Assembly: GCF_900198405.1 (NCBI RefSeq) | Contig: NZ_FZMR01000006.1 | Span: forward strand, 113,207 to 177,206 | Length of the DNA: 64,000 bases | Direction: 5' to 3' | Source: Helicobacter cetorum | GTDB taxonomy: Bacteria; Campylobacterota; Campylobacteria; Campylobacterales; Helicobacteraceae | Shown here: in pieces, positions 48,590 through 58,380 of the stretch | How positions within the stretch are numbered: the stretch's first letter is position 1 | Layout of the letters: each line of letters opens with the position of its first letter | Notes under the pieces: generated by a model | Databases searched by the model: none | What the model saw: only the letters and a program-made list of their open reading frames with translations | What the model was told of the DNA's origin: nothing | Position numbers and translations under genes: made by a program

Positions 48590-49672
48590 TTAAAATTTCT
48601 GTATAAAATTATACAGACTATCCCTTTCTACTGCAACAAAACCAGCGTCCTTGATTTGATGAATCAAATCTTCTTTTTCTAAACCATGTCTACTTTTAGC
48701 CCCAGCGGCACTTTGAATACTCTCTATTTCTATTGTGCCATCTAAATCATTAGCCCCAAATTCTTGAGCTACCAAAGCTAAGTTTAAGCCCAAGGTCGCC
48801 CAATAAGCTTTAATGTGGGGGATATTATTTAAAAGAATACGAGATATGGCTATTGTTTTTAAGATTTCTATCGCACTAGGAGATTTTTCTACTTTCAAAT
48901 AGTTATTTTCTCTTTGATAAAGTAATGGGATAAACGCATTAAAACCCCCTTCTTTATTCTCTACTTTCGCTTTGGGGCTTTGAATGTTTTTTAATCTTAG
49001 CATATGGTCTATGCGATGAACTTTATCTTCAATATGTCCAAAAAGCATGGTTGCATTACTCATTTTGCCTAGTTTGTGCCAATAGGCATGGATTTCTAAC
49101 CACCTAGTAGAGCTGACTTTTCCATTACAAATTTTTCGCCTAACTTCTTCATCAAAAATTTCAGCTCCCCCTCCGGGCATTGAATCTACTCCAACCTTTA
49201 ACATATCTTCTAGAACTAATTCAAAAGGCTTATTAAATTTAGTGCTTAAAAAATTCACTTCAGCGGCAGTCATTGCCTTTAAATGTAAATGTGGCATTTC
49301 TTGTTTAATAGTTTCAAAAACCTTTAAATACCATTCATAAGAGTAGTTGGGGTTATGAGCGCTTACAATATGAACTTCTTTAATCCCCTTAGCGTAGGAA
49401 TTTTTAACCTTTTCTACAATTTCTTCTAGGCTCATTTCATAAGGGTTAGGATTCTTTCTATGGGCTGAAAACGCACAAAATTTGCAAGAATCCGCACAAA
49501 TATTGCTAGGGTTTAAATGCCTATTGACATTAAAATACACGATTTTTTGATGCAAATTTTGCCGCAACTCATCAGCCACTTCGCCTAGTGTGTATAAATC
49601 GTAGTCATAAAGCTTGACTAATTCTTTAGGGTCAGCTATTTGATTGTCTAATACCTTTTCTAAAAAGTCCAT
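48590..49672 (-). CDS. mqnE: Aminofutalosine synthase MqnE
   Basis: 360 residues, radical SAM. It joins AdoMet radical chemistry to chorismate-derived carboxyvinyl benzoate in menaquinone synthesis. Signatures: YFNVNRHLNPSNICADSCKFCAF, HIVSAHNPNYSYEWYL, GGGAEIFDEEVRRKIC and QEFGANDLDGTI. It is distinguished from MqnC by the VNRH and HNP(N) elements. Stands 84 bp before bamA in the same direction. Confidence 0.9.
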   Translation of the reverse strand: MDFLEKVLDNQIADPKELVKLYDYDLYTLGEVADELRQNLHQKIVYFNVNRHLNPSNICADSCKFCAFSAHRKNPNPYEMSLEEIVEKVKNSYAKGIKEVHIVSAHNPNYSYEWYLKVFETIKQEMPHLHLKAMTAAEVNFLSTKFNKPFELVLEDMLKVGVDSMPGGGAEIFDEEVRRKICNGKVSSTRWLEIHAYWHKLGKMSNATMLFGHIEDKVHRIDHMLRLKNIQSPKAKVENKEGGFNAFIPLLYQRENNYLKVEKSPSAIEILKTIAISRILLNNIPHIKAYWATLGLNLALVAQEFGANDLDGTIEIESIQSAAGAKSRHGLEKEDLIHQIKDAGFVAVERDSLYNFIQKF

Positions 49673-49901
49673 TTAATATTGCCCTTTCATTTCAAAAACA
49701 AGCATTGTAGCATTTTTAGATTAAGAATGCTTTTTAGGAGTTATATCATTTAGCAAAGAAACTCTGATGATAAAATCACAAGCTTTAAATGTCTCATGCC
49801 TAATGGATTGTGTTTTGTTTATCTTATCGTATTTTATACTAAAATTAACATTTGATTTGGTTTTCTTAAAGATAAATTAAATTCATGTTAAGCATTATGG
49901 C

Positions 49902-50333
49902 TTATCTTACTCTCATTTTTTTATGCTTATAGATTTTAAACATCTTAGAACTAGTGCTTTCAAATAAGCCCCTTTCATCGCTTATGACTACATCTGCAAG
50001 TTTGAAAGCTATTTCTTTATCATAAGCTTGTTGTGTAAGATTAGCTGAAGTGCTATAGAGCGTTTTAAAACGCTTCAAAAAATCCCTATGCCCACCACTA
50101 ATCACACGAACAGCCTTTGAATTAGGGTAAATAAAGGTCGTTTTGGTGCTTCTTCTAATAAAATTTTTAAACTTATTAGGCACACGCACCAAGCTTTTTA
50201 AGGTGCTAAAATCATAGCTTTCTATTAAAACGCTTTTATCTTTAGGGCGTTTTTTTAGAGTATTGAGCCTTTTGCTATCTTTAGAAAGTAATCCAATCGT
50301 TGTATCGCTTTGGGCTAAATACACTAATGCCAT
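49902..50333 (-). CDS. Sua5/YrdC/YciO-like protein
   Basis: 143 residues. Family-like segments are TTIGLLSKDSKRLNTLKKRPKDK and STSANLTQQAYD, with an iavR-type strand in KAVRVISG. The Sua5 domain is normally about 180-200 residues, so this is a short form and may lack a complete active site. A role in t6A tRNA modification is uncertain. It begins 1 bp after the carB stop, so it is cotranscribed with carB. Confidence 0.7.
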   Translation of the reverse strand: MALVYLAQSDTTIGLLSKDSKRLNTLKKRPKDKSVLIESYDFSTLKSLVRVPNKFKNFIRRSTKTTFIYPNSKAVRVISGGHRDFLKRFKTLYSTSANLTQQAYDKEIAFKLADVVISDERGLFESTSSKMFKIYKHKKMRVR

Positions 50334-50334
50334 A

Positions 50335-53300
50335 TTAGCCTAAGTAATCTTGCAAAGCTAGTAACTTATCTCTTTGAGAATTTTCTTCTAACGCTAAGAG
50401 TAAGACTTCTATGGCACTTAAAGTGGTGAAATAACTCACATGATTTTTAAGCACAGAAGTGCGGATAAGTTTAGCATCGCCTTGAGATTTGTTATCACTC
50501 GTATTGATTGCCATGCTGATTTCTCCATTCATCATCAAATCTATAATATTAGGGCGACCTTCTGAGATTTTAAGCACTTTTAAAGACTTCACTCCGGCTT
50601 TTTCTAAGGCTTTATGCGTGCCTTCTGTAGCACATAATTCAAAGCCTAATTCAACTAAGCGTTTCAATAAATCGCATGCTCTTTCTTTGTCTTTATCTTT
50701 TATGGAAACAAAAATAAGCCCCTTATTTTTAATAGGGTTAAAACAAGCCATTTGAGCCTTAAAGAATGCCTGCCCTAAAGAACTAGCAATTCCCATAACT
50801 TCGCCCGTGCTTTTCATCTCAGGCCCTAGAATTAAATCCGCTCCATAGAGTTTATTAAAAGGAAAAACCGCTTCTTTTAAAGCCACAAAATTTGGCATTT
50901 TAGGTTTATAAACCCCCTTAGAATACTCTATAATACCCTTTTTATCATAAAAACTAAGGGCTTCTTGTAAGTCTTCTAACACCATAACCCTAGTAGCCAC
51001 TTTAGCCAAAGGAATGCCTAAAGCCTTGCTTAAAAATGGCACGGTTCTACTTGCCCTAGGATTAACCTCAATCAAATAAAGCGAATCATTATAAACAGCA
51101 AACTGAATATTTAATAACCCTACTACGCCTAAATGAAGGGCGATTTTTGCAGTCGTTTGCTCAATCTCATCTAAAATCTTAGAACTTAGGGTTGAAGGAA
51201 TGAAACATGCTGAATCGCCTGAATGAATGCCCGCTTCTTCAATATGCTGTAAAATGCCCGCAATATAGACATCTTTTTTATCACAAATAGCATCGACATC
51301 TAGCTCAATCGCCTTTTCTAGAAACTTATCAATTAAAAGCGGATTTTTAGGGCTAATCTCTAAAGAATGCGTAACATTTTCTAAATAATGGCGTAACTCT
51401 TCAATATTTTCTAAAGTTCGCATATATTGCCCCCCTAGCACATAGCTAGGACGCACAATGATAGGAAAACCAATCAAATTAGCAATACTATAAGCTTCAT
51501 CAATACTCTTTGCCATGCCATTTTCAGGCTGTTTGATATTAAGCTCTTTTAAAAAGAGTGAAAATTTTTCTCTATCTTCTGCAATATCAATCACTTTAAA
51601 AGGCGTGCCAATAATAGGGGCTTGCATTTTAGCTAAATCTTTAGCGAGTTTTAAGGGCGTTTGTCCTCCAAAATGCACGATAATGCCATCTACTTGCTCT
51701 CTTTTTATAATCGCTTTCACGCACTCAAAGTGAATGGGTTCAAAATAGAGCGTATCACTTGTATCATAATCAGTGCTAACGGTTTCTGGATTACAATTAA
51801 GCATAACACTTTGAATGTTTAAATCTTTTAAAGCAAAGCTTGCATGCACGCAACAATAATCAAACTCAATGCCTTGACCAATGCGATTAGGGCCAGAACC
51901 TATGATGAGAATTTTCTTTTCTCTATTTTTTTGAATAGATGCTAGTTTTAAAACATTAGGGGCATAGGTAGAATACAAATAAGGAGTGAGCGATAAAAAC
52001 TCCGCTGCACAAGTATCCACTTCTTCAAAATTAGGCATAACTTGTAAAGTCGTCCTTGCTAATTCCACTTCAAAAGGGCTAATTTCCAAACATTCATTTT
52101 CTTTGATTTTAGTTGCAATTCTAACGTCGCTAAAACCTAAATTTTTAAGCTCTCTTAATTTTAAAGCGTTAGTTAAAACGCTAGAATTAATGCTTTCTTC
52201 TACTTCTACTAGCCTTTGAATTTGATGTAAAAACCACTTGTCAATTTGGCATAATTCAAAAACTTCATCAACAGAAACTTTCAACCTAAACGCATCGGCG
52301 ATATAAAGCAATCGCTTGAAATTCGGTCGGCGGATTTCTTTTTTAATGCTCTCTAAGTCCTTGCTTAAAGATTCAAACCCTAGCCAATTATTTTCTAAAG
52401 AGCATAACGCCTTTTGTAAAGCTTCTAAAAAATTTCCCCCTATCCCCATCACTTCGCCAATGCTTTTCATAGAAGTCCCTAGAGTGCTTGAAACGCCCCC
52501 AAATTTTTCAAACGCAAAGCGAGGGATTTTGACCACAATGTAATCCAAACTAGGCTCAAAACTCGCTGGAGTGTTGGTAATATCATTTTTGATTTCATCT
52601 AAGCTAAAGCCCACCGCAAGCATGGTTGCGACTTTTGCGATAGGAAAACCAGTCGCTTTTGATGCTAAAGCGGAGCTTCGGCTTACTCGTGGGTTCATTT
52701 CAATGACAACCATTCTTAAAGTTTCTGGATGGATAGCAAATTGCACATTGCTTCCGCCGGTATCTACACCAATCTCTCTTAAAATCGCAAAGCTTGCATC
52801 TCGCATGCGTTGGTATTCTTTATCAGTTAAAGTGAGACTAGGAGCAATCGTTATGCTATCGCCAGTATGCACGCCCATAGGGTCAATATTTTCAATACAG
52901 CACACAATAATACAATTATCCTTGCTGTCTCGTATGACTTCCATTTCATATTCTTTCCACCCTAGCAAGGACTCTTCAATCAAAATTTCACTAATAGGCG
53001 ATGCTTCTAAGGCATTTTTAGCTAATTCTTGAAACTCTTCAATATTATAAGCTACCCCACTCCCTGAACCAGCTAGAGTGAAACTCGCTCTAACAATAGC
53101 TGGAAAGCCAATTTCTTTAATCGCTTCTAAGGCTTCTAATTCTGTATAAGCATAACGCCCCTTAGGCAAGTCCATGCCAATTTTTAGCATAGCCTCTTTA
53201 AAAGCTTGTCTGTCTTCGCCTTTTTTAATCGCATCAATCTTAGCCCCTAAAAGCTCTACGCCCTCTAACATACCCCTTGTATGCATTTCTAAGACCACAT

Positions 53301-53589
53301 TTAAAGCGGTTTGTCCACCCATTGTAGGTAAAATGGCATCAATTTTTTCATTTTTAATAATTTCTGCAATATTTTCTGGAGTAATAGGTTGTATATAAGT
53401 CCTATCAGAAAATTCAGGGTCAGTCATCACGGTGGCGGGATTAGAATTGATTAAAATAACTCTATAGCCTAAGGATTTTAAGGTCTTACAACTTTGAGTC
53501 CCTGAGTAATCAAACTCACAAGCTTGTCCAATCACAATAGGACCTGAGCCTATAAGTAGAATATTAGAAATATCGGTGCGTTTAGGCAT
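50335..53589 (-). CDS. carB: Carbamoyl-phosphate synthase large subunit
   Basis: 1084 residues from ATG 53589, with AAGGA 6 nt before it. It makes carbamoyl phosphate for arginine and pyrimidine synthesis. Two homologous halves: [17 protein letters not shown] and [16 protein letters not shown] open each synthetase unit, with ATP-grasp elements [14 protein letters not shown] and [13 protein letters not shown]; the allosteric MGS domain lies at the C-terminus. CarA is not in this window. Confidence 0.97.
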   Translation of the reverse strand: MPKRTDISNILLIGSGPIVIGQACEFDYSGTQSCKTLKSLGYRVILINSNPATVMTDPEFSDRTYIQPITPENIAEIIKNEKIDAILPTMGGQTALNVVLEMHTRGMLEGVELLGAKIDAIKKGEDRQAFKEAMLKIGMDLPKGRYAYTELEALEAIKEIGFPAIVRASFTLAGSGSGVAYNIEEFQELAKNALEASPISEILIEESLLGWKEYEMEVIRDSKDNCIIVCCIENIDPMGVHTGDSITIAPSLTLTDKEYQRMRDASFAILREIGVDTGGSNVQFAIHPETLRMVVIEMNPRVSRSSALASKATGFPIAKVATMLAVGFSLDEIKNDITNTPASFEPSLDYIVVKIPRFAFEKFGGVSSTLGTSMKSIGEVMGIGGNFLEALQKALCSLENNWLGFESLSKDLESIKKEIRRPNFKRLLYIADAFRLKVSVDEVFELCQIDKWFLHQIQRLVEVEESINSSVLTNALKLRELKNLGFSDVRIATKIKENECLEISPFEVELARTTLQVMPNFEEVDTCAAEFLSLTPYLYSTYAPNVLKLASIQKNREKKILIIGSGPNRIGQGIEFDYCCVHASFALKDLNIQSVMLNCNPETVSTDYDTSDTLYFEPIHFECVKAIIKREQVDGIIVHFGGQTPLKLAKDLAKMQAPIIGTPFKVIDIAEDREKFSLFLKELNIKQPENGMAKSIDEAYSIANLIGFPIIVRPSYVLGGQYMRTLENIEELRHYLENVTHSLEISPKNPLLIDKFLEKAIELDVDAICDKKDVYIAGILQHIEEAGIHSGDSACFIPSTLSSKILDEIEQTTAKIALHLGVVGLLNIQFAVYNDSLYLIEVNPRASRTVPFLSKALGIPLAKVATRVMVLEDLQEALSFYDKKGIIEYSKGVYKPKMPNFVALKEAVFPFNKLYGADLILGPEMKSTGEVMGIASSLGQAFFKAQMACFNPIKNKGLIFVSIKDKDKERACDLLKRLVELGFELCATEGTHKALEKAGVKSLKVLKISEGRPNIIDLMMNGEISMAINTSDNKSQGDAKLIRTSVLKNHVSYFTTLSAIEVLLLALEENSQRDKLLALQDYLG

Positions 53590-53614
53590 AATCAATCCTT
53601 AAATTTTATTTGTT

Positions 53615-54013
53615 TTAACTAAGAGTAAGAAAAAATTCCTTTTCTAAAATATAGAGTTCATAGCGTATTTTTTTAAAAGTTTCACTATCACCATAAGACT
53701 TAATCTCTTCAAGCTTTAAACATTCTTCTAAAACTCTAGCGCTCTCCTCGGCTCTTTTAAAATTAGAAGTCAATACGCTTTGGATATTTTCTCTCTCAAG
53801 CTCTATGGTCATAGTGGTTTTTAGTGGGTCATTACAAACATCTCTAGCCTCTAGGCATTCATAATAATTTTTTAAAAAAGCTTGATGCCGTAAGGTTTTT
53901 AAGCGTTTGGAAAGATTCTCATTATTTAAAACATAACGAGCTAAATCCTCTACTACACGCACCCCCTCCTTAAGGCGATTGATATTAGCATCTAATAAAC
54001 GAGCTAATCTCAA
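53615..54013 (-). CDS. ThiD2-like domain protein
   Basis: 132 residues, TTG start. RLLDANINRLKEGVRVVEDLARYVL and LKTLRHQAFLKNYY match the domain that in some bacteria precedes ThiE (called ThiD2 in domain databases, from memory). It stands alone here, all alpha-helical, without a ThiE part. Possible link to thiamine metabolism is unproven. It lies 2 bp after the BI-1 gene and 25 bp before carB. Confidence 0.65.
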   Translation of the reverse strand: MRLARLLDANINRLKEGVRVVEDLARYVLNNENLSKRLKTLRHQAFLKNYYECLEARDVCNDPLKTTMTIELERENIQSVLTSNFKRAEESARVLEECLKLEEIKSYGDSETFKKIRYELYILEKEFFLTLS

Positions 54014-54015
54014 AG

Positions 54016-54717
54016 TTATCTATCTCTATCTGAACCAAAAATACCAATAATTTGCAAGATAGAGATAAAGACATTTAAAAAGTCTAAATACAAGCTTACT
54101 GCCGCATCAATAGGACTATCATACAAGCCCTTAACAATGTTTTGAGTATCATAAGCAATATAAAGACTAAATAAAATTGCACTTGCTCCAGCAATGACTA
54201 CTTGGAACATGGGGCTACCTAAGAACAAGTTAACAAGCGAACACACTACAACTACAATCAAAGCGATAAAGAGCATTTTACCCATATTCGCTAAATCGTT
54301 TTTAGTTTTTAAAGCATATACGCTCATTAAAGCAAAAACAATAGTGGTCATGCCTAATGCTTGCCAAACTGCTCCTAAACCTGCTTTTGCAATGACCATG
54401 CCAAGTAATGGAACTAGAGTAACCCCTGATAGTGAAGTGAAAGCAAAAAGCATAAACAAGTTCAATCCGGGTTTAGATTTAGAAAACATAAGCCCAAAAA
54501 ATGCCACAATTTCAGCGATAAAAAACACCCATTTATACTGCACTACGGCTTGGAAATTCATCAAACCTAGCAACGCTCCAATTGTGGCTAATAACAAACT
54601 ACCTGCAAAAAATTTATAAGTAGTTTTAACAAAATTTACCAACTCGCTTTCGTGTAATGCACCCACTGAACTCTCTGCGTAAGCACTATGAGAGTTTGCT
54701 CTATCATACAACGCCAT
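54016..54717 (-). CDS. BI-1 / YccA family membrane protein
   Basis: 233 residues from ATG 54717, chosen for AAGGAG 6 nt upstream. About seven transmembrane helices, with FKTTYKFFAGSLLLA, FTSLSGVTLVPLLGMV and LYIAYDTQNIVKG, which place it in the Bax inhibitor-1/UPF0005 family. Members are calcium-leak channels or modulators of FtsH; the role in Helicobacter is unknown. Divergent from gapA. Confidence 0.9.
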   Translation of the reverse strand: MALYDRANSHSAYAESSVGALHESELVNFVKTTYKFFAGSLLLATIGALLGLMNFQAVVQYKWVFFIAEIVAFFGLMFSKSKPGLNLFMLFAFTSLSGVTLVPLLGMVIAKAGLGAVWQALGMTTIVFALMSVYALKTKNDLANMGKMLFIALIVVVVCSLVNLFLGSPMFQVVIAGASAILFSLYIAYDTQNIVKGLYDSPIDAAVSLYLDFLNVFISILQIIGIFGSDRDR

Positions 54718-54781
54718 AACAAGCTCCTTACTTTTCAATTTAAAAATCAGTTTAGATTAACCCTTTTATAAAAAGGTCAAA

Positions 54782-54787
54782 TATAAT
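54782..54787 (+). promoter_or_regulatory. Possible -10 box of gapA
   Basis: A perfect TATAAT, 78 bp before the gapA ATG, in the divergent region with the BI-1 gene. Long leader and no clear -35, so only tentative. Confidence 0.35.
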
Positions 54788-54865
54788 AACACAAAATGTA
54801 GTAAAATACCAATAAAAACGCCCTCAAATTTTGCAATTAAGTTTGATGAAGTAGGATATTACCAC

Positions 54866-55897
54866 ATGAAAGTATTTATCAATGGATTTGGTCGCATTGG
54901 AAGATGCGTATTGCGTGCCATAATAGAACGCTATTATAATTTTTATGGCACGCCTTTTGAAACTTTACCTATGGAAATAGTGGGTATTAATGACCCTGCT
55001 AATTGGGAAATTCTAGCCTATCTTTTAGAACATGACAGCACTCATGGAATATTATCTCAAGAAGTATTCTATGGCAATAACAAGCTTAAAATAGGTGCCG
55101 TAGAAATTCCTGTATTCAATTCTATAGAGGATTTGGGGCTTAAGGAAGTAGATGTTTTGTTAGAATGTTCAGGGAAATTTTTAGAGCCACAACTTTTGGA
55201 GCGTTATTTAGATCTAGGGGCTAAAAAAGTGCTTTTATCTGCTCCTTTTATTAACGAATATGATGAAAAAAAATACCCTACTTTAGTTTATGGTATCAAT
55301 CATGAGACTTATAAGGGACAGACTATTATTTCTAACGCATCTTGCACGACTAATGCTATTGCTCCTATTTGCTCCATTTTAGATGAGGCTTTTGGTATAC
55401 AAGAAGGTATGCTTACAACTATTCATAGCTATACAAGCGACCAGCATTTAATGGACTCAGCCCATCGTTTTGACAAGCGTAGGTCTAGGGCTGCTGCAAA
55501 CAATATTATCCCTACCACCACCAAAGCCGCTCTAGCCTTGCATAAAGTTTTGCCTAATCTTAAAAATAAAATGCATGGGCATAGCGTGAGAGTGCCTAGC
55601 ATTGATGTTTCCATGATAGATTTAAGCCTGTCTTTAGAAAAAAAAGCTCTCAAAGAGCAATTAAATGCCTTATTGATTGAAGCGTCCAAAGGGGTTTTAA
55701 AAGGCGTATTAGACATAGATTTGAAAGAAAGGGTGAGTTCTGATTTTATTTCTAATCCTCATAGCGTCATTGTCGCTACCGATTTAACTTTTACACTAGA
55801 AAATATGGTAAAAATTATGGCGTGGTATGATAATGAATGGGGGTATTCTAATCGTTTGATTGATATGGCACAATTTGTGTGTGAATATCATTTATAA
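54866..55897 (+). CDS. gapA: Glyceraldehyde-3-phosphate dehydrogenase
   Basis: 343 residues. NAD(P)-binding [15 protein letters not shown] at the start, catalytic Cys in [36 protein letters not shown] and [12 protein letters not shown] near the end. All standard elements are present. Cofactor use (NAD or NADP) cannot be decided safely. Plus-strand gene in a minus-strand neighbourhood, converging with ogt. Confidence 0.94.
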   Translation: MKVFINGFGRIGRCVLRAIIERYYNFYGTPFETLPMEIVGINDPANWEILAYLLEHDSTHGILSQEVFYGNNKLKIGAVEIPVFNSIEDLGLKEVDVLLECSGKFLEPQLLERYLDLGAKKVLLSAPFINEYDEKKYPTLVYGINHETYKGQTIISNASCTTNAIAPICSILDEAFGIQEGMLTTIHSYTSDQHLMDSAHRFDKRRSRAAANNIIPTTTKAALALHKVLPNLKNKMHGHSVRVPSIDVSMIDLSLSLEKKALKEQLNALLIEASKGVLKGVLDIDLKERVSSDFISNPHSVIVATDLTFTLENMVKIMAWYDNEWGYSNRLIDMAQFVCEYHL

Positions 55898-55919
55898 ACA
55901 TATTTAAAGTTGTGTTCTT

Positions 55920-56426
55920 TTAATTTGTTTTTTTAAATTTAAGGTTTTTACGCTCAAATTCTAACAGCCACTTTTTGACTTCTACGCCCCCACCATATCC
56001 GCCTAAATCGCCATTTTTACGCACCACTCTATGACAAGGCACAATCAAAGAAATAGGGTTATTGTGATTGGCATTACCAATGGCTCTGCATGACTTAGGG
56101 TTGCCAATAAATTTTGCAATTTCATCATAACTTCTTGTTTCACCATATGGAATTGTTAGTAGTGCGAGCCAAACTTGCTTTTGAAAAGAAGTCCCCACTG
56201 CAAAATCCAAAGGCAAATCAAATTCAAAAAGTTGTCCCAAAAAATAACGCTCCAAAGCCTGAATGCTTAGTCTTAGTGGGGTATTAATAGTAATGTTGTG
56301 AGAAAAATTTGTCATATCAAAATCTAGTCTCAATAAGTGGCTATCATTAGCACACAAATGCAAATATTCTAAAGGAAAGGTTTTAGGGGTTTTGAAATAA
56401 TAGTGGTGCAAAGGTATTTCTAACAT
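55920..56426 (-). CDS. ogt: Methylated-DNA--protein-cysteine methyltransferase
   Basis: 168 residues from ATG 56426; a GTG at 56444 would overlap the methylase gene. The acceptor Cys lies in LIVPCHRVVRKNG, preceded by the helix-turn-helix segment GETRSYDEIAKFIGNPKSCRAIGNANHNNP. It repairs O6-alkylguanine by a suicide reaction. It follows the MvaI-type methyltransferase by 4 bp. Confidence 0.92.
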   Translation of the reverse strand: MLEIPLHHYYFKTPKTFPLEYLHLCANDSHLLRLDFDMTNFSHNITINTPLRLSIQALERYFLGQLFEFDLPLDFAVGTSFQKQVWLALLTIPYGETRSYDEIAKFIGNPKSCRAIGNANHNNPISLIVPCHRVVRKNGDLGGYGGGVEVKKWLLEFERKNLKFKKTN

Positions 56427-56430
56427 GTTT

Positions 56431-57660
56431 TTATATTTTTTCACACACTACTATGTATTCATATAACATAGTATTAACCTTTTTGCCTACTTTATTAGAG
56501 GGGGAATTTAAAGATGGCATAGATTTATTGCTTAATAATCTTTCGTAGGTTATTAAATGCTTAAAACCATTCTCTTCAAATATTTCTGCAATAAATTGGT
56601 CAGTAGGCAGATAAATATTTTTGACCGTTCTATTACCCACCACATAAATACTTTTTCCTCCTTTTTTGATACTTCTAGCTACTTCTTTAATAGAGTTTGC
56701 TAAATCATAATAAAAACTAGAAACTTCTAAAGCTCTTTTATAATCTTGCTTTGCAATTTGATGGACATAATCTGTTATTAGACCATATGAAAAAAGGGTT
56801 TTGGTTTTAATGCCCCCCATAAGCATATTGTCTATTTTTCTTGCATAATTAATATCAAGCCATTCGTTTGATAGCGTTGAGAACTGCCCATAAGCAACCG
56901 TTGTTTTACTATCACCATAAGGAGGGCTAGTTAAAACAACATCAAAGTAATCTTTTTTGGCTTGAAATTTTGCATGCTGAATATCTATAGAGATATGATT
57001 GATTTTTGGTAAAAAATAGTCTATATAATCATGCAAATTATTTTCTAATTTTTCAAAATAAATACCTAAAACATCAGGATTAAAATTTAAAATATCTTCT
57101 GATTTCATTCTGTATAATTTAAATTCGTTATTCCTTGTATAAGAACACTCTCTAATCGTTGTTGAAAAAGGAATAAGAAAAAAATTACGCAAATTATCAT
57201 CTCTAACTTGATAGATAAAATATTTAAGTAAATTTAATTTTTTAATAACTTGTTGTGAAAACCAAAAATCAATATTGGTAATTTTTGCATTCTTTAGTTG
57301 GTTTAAATTATTTTCATTTTTAAGAAACTCAAATATGTTCTCTCTTAATATTTGTTTGGTTTCTAATAATTGGTTTTTAGATAATTTTGTAAATTTTGCT
57401 TTAGTAATCATTATGGCTAAAGGATTAATATCAAACCCATACAAATCTGTCAAACCCCTTTCTAACGCACTAATAAACGAAGACCCAGAACCACAATAAG
57501 GGTCAAACAACTTACCACTAGAAATTTGTAATTCTTTTAGTATATCTATACCAATTTGAGGTAACATCATGGCAGGATATTTATGCAAGATAGGAAAATT
57601 CGATGCGTAGGATTGCCCTAAGTAATCGTATGATTGATTTCTAATGACTGCATAAGTCAT
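56431..57660 (-). CDS. DNA methyltransferase of an MvaI/BcnI-type system
   Basis: 409 residues. AdoMet motif DPYCGSGSS at 53-61, catalytic TSPPYGDS with SPPY at 245-248, then TTVAYGQFSTLSNEWL. The SPPY motif and partner endonuclease point to N4-cytosine methylation, inferred. It starts inside the last codons of the endonuclease gene (ATGA, 4 bp), so the two are translationally coupled with the endonuclease first. Confidence 0.85.
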   Translation of the reverse strand: MTYAVIRNQSYDYLGQSYASNFPILHKYPAMMLPQIGIDILKELQISSGKLFDPYCGSGSSFISALERGLTDLYGFDINPLAIMITKAKFTKLSKNQLLETKQILRENIFEFLKNENNLNQLKNAKITNIDFWFSQQVIKKLNLLKYFIYQVRDDNLRNFFLIPFSTTIRECSYTRNNEFKLYRMKSEDILNFNPDVLGIYFEKLENNLHDYIDYFLPKINHISIDIQHAKFQAKKDYFDVVLTSPPYGDSKTTVAYGQFSTLSNEWLDINYARKIDNMLMGGIKTKTLFSYGLITDYVHQIAKQDYKRALEVSSFYYDLANSIKEVARSIKKGGKSIYVVGNRTVKNIYLPTDQFIAEIFEENGFKHLITYERLLSNKSMPSLNSPSNKVGKKVNTMLYEYIVVCEKI

Positions 57661-58277
57661 AGGTCTGTAATGCTTTCAAAGAGATAGAATAATTTATTTT
57701 CAAAAACCCTAAAACCTGTCCCATGATTTCTTGCCATAGTGCCTTTATCATGCAATCGTAAATCCACTAAAATATTTTCTTCTTTGAATTGATTGGCTAA
57801 CAAATTAGGTGAAGTGCCTTTTAATAATTGTGCTCTATAAAAATGAAAATATTCCAAATTATCCCTTTCTTCCGTAAAAGCAGAAACAAGTAATAATGCG
57901 GGAAGTTTTTGCATAAATCTCTGAGCTAAATCATATAATTTCCAAACAGCGATAATCTCACCTGAAATATGTCTCACAGAAATTTCTTGTGTGTCTATAT
58001 GTAAGAACAATCCGACACTATTGGGTTTTAATGACATGGTGTAATAAAGCCCCATTCTATTGTTGGTTCTATCTAAGCTACCATATTTTCTAATAGCCTC
58101 TAATGGTGGCATTTTCCAAACTTTATTATTAAAAGTAAATAAGGTTATCATATTATTGCTTTTGCTTCTATGTGCTTTTAGTTCTGCTCCATCTATATCA
58201 GGGCGTGCATCATTGTTTTCTTTAATTCCTAATAATGTCTCTAGAGTATAACCAATTCCTGTTGGACCCTTACGCAT
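57657..58277 (-). CDS. MvaI/BcnI-family restriction endonuclease, start uncertain
   Basis: 206 residues from ATG 58277. RKGPTGIGYTLETLLGIKEN and PDIDGAELKAHR are the hallmark. Glu13, Asp27, Glu32 and Lys34 match the spacing of the MvaI active site (E36, D50, E55, K57 as I recall), an offset of 23. Upstream the frame stays open for exactly 23 codons back to a TAG (58347-58349), reading like family sequence (FNEIKEKGFIPT), but contains no ATG, GTG or TTG. So the N-terminus may be unexpressed or use a rare start. MvaI/BcnI enzymes cut CC(W/S)GG. Confidence 0.75.
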   Translation of the reverse strand: MRKGPTGIGYTLETLLGIKENNDARPDIDGAELKAHRSKSNNMITLFTFNNKVWKMPPLEAIRKYGSLDRTNNRMGLYYTMSLKPNSVGLFLHIDTQEISVRHISGEIIAVWKLYDLAQRFMQKLPALLLVSAFTEERDNLEYFHFYRAQLLKGTSPNLLANQFKEENILVDLRLHDKGTMARNHGTGFRVFENKLFYLFESITDL

Positions 58278-58380
58278 TGTAGGTATAAAGCCTTTTTCTT
58301 TTATCTCATTAAAATTTTGTTCAAATTCATTTAATGTTATGTGGCACTACCTCAAAAATTAGTTTTATTGTAAATATAAT

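Noticed and set aside
49673..49901. Possible RNA gene in the gap between mqnE and the Sua5-like gene
   Set aside because: No cloverleaf, no stable stem series and no conserved core; only AT-rich spacer was seen.
52571..53032. 153-codon open frame opposite carB
   Set aside because: It lies antisense to a conserved CPSase region, has no ribosome site, and no recognisable protein; similar shadows occur opposite most long genes here.
54194..54619. 141-codon open frame opposite the BI-1 gene
   Set aside because: Antisense to a clear seven-helix membrane protein; composition reflects the complement of hydrophobic codons.
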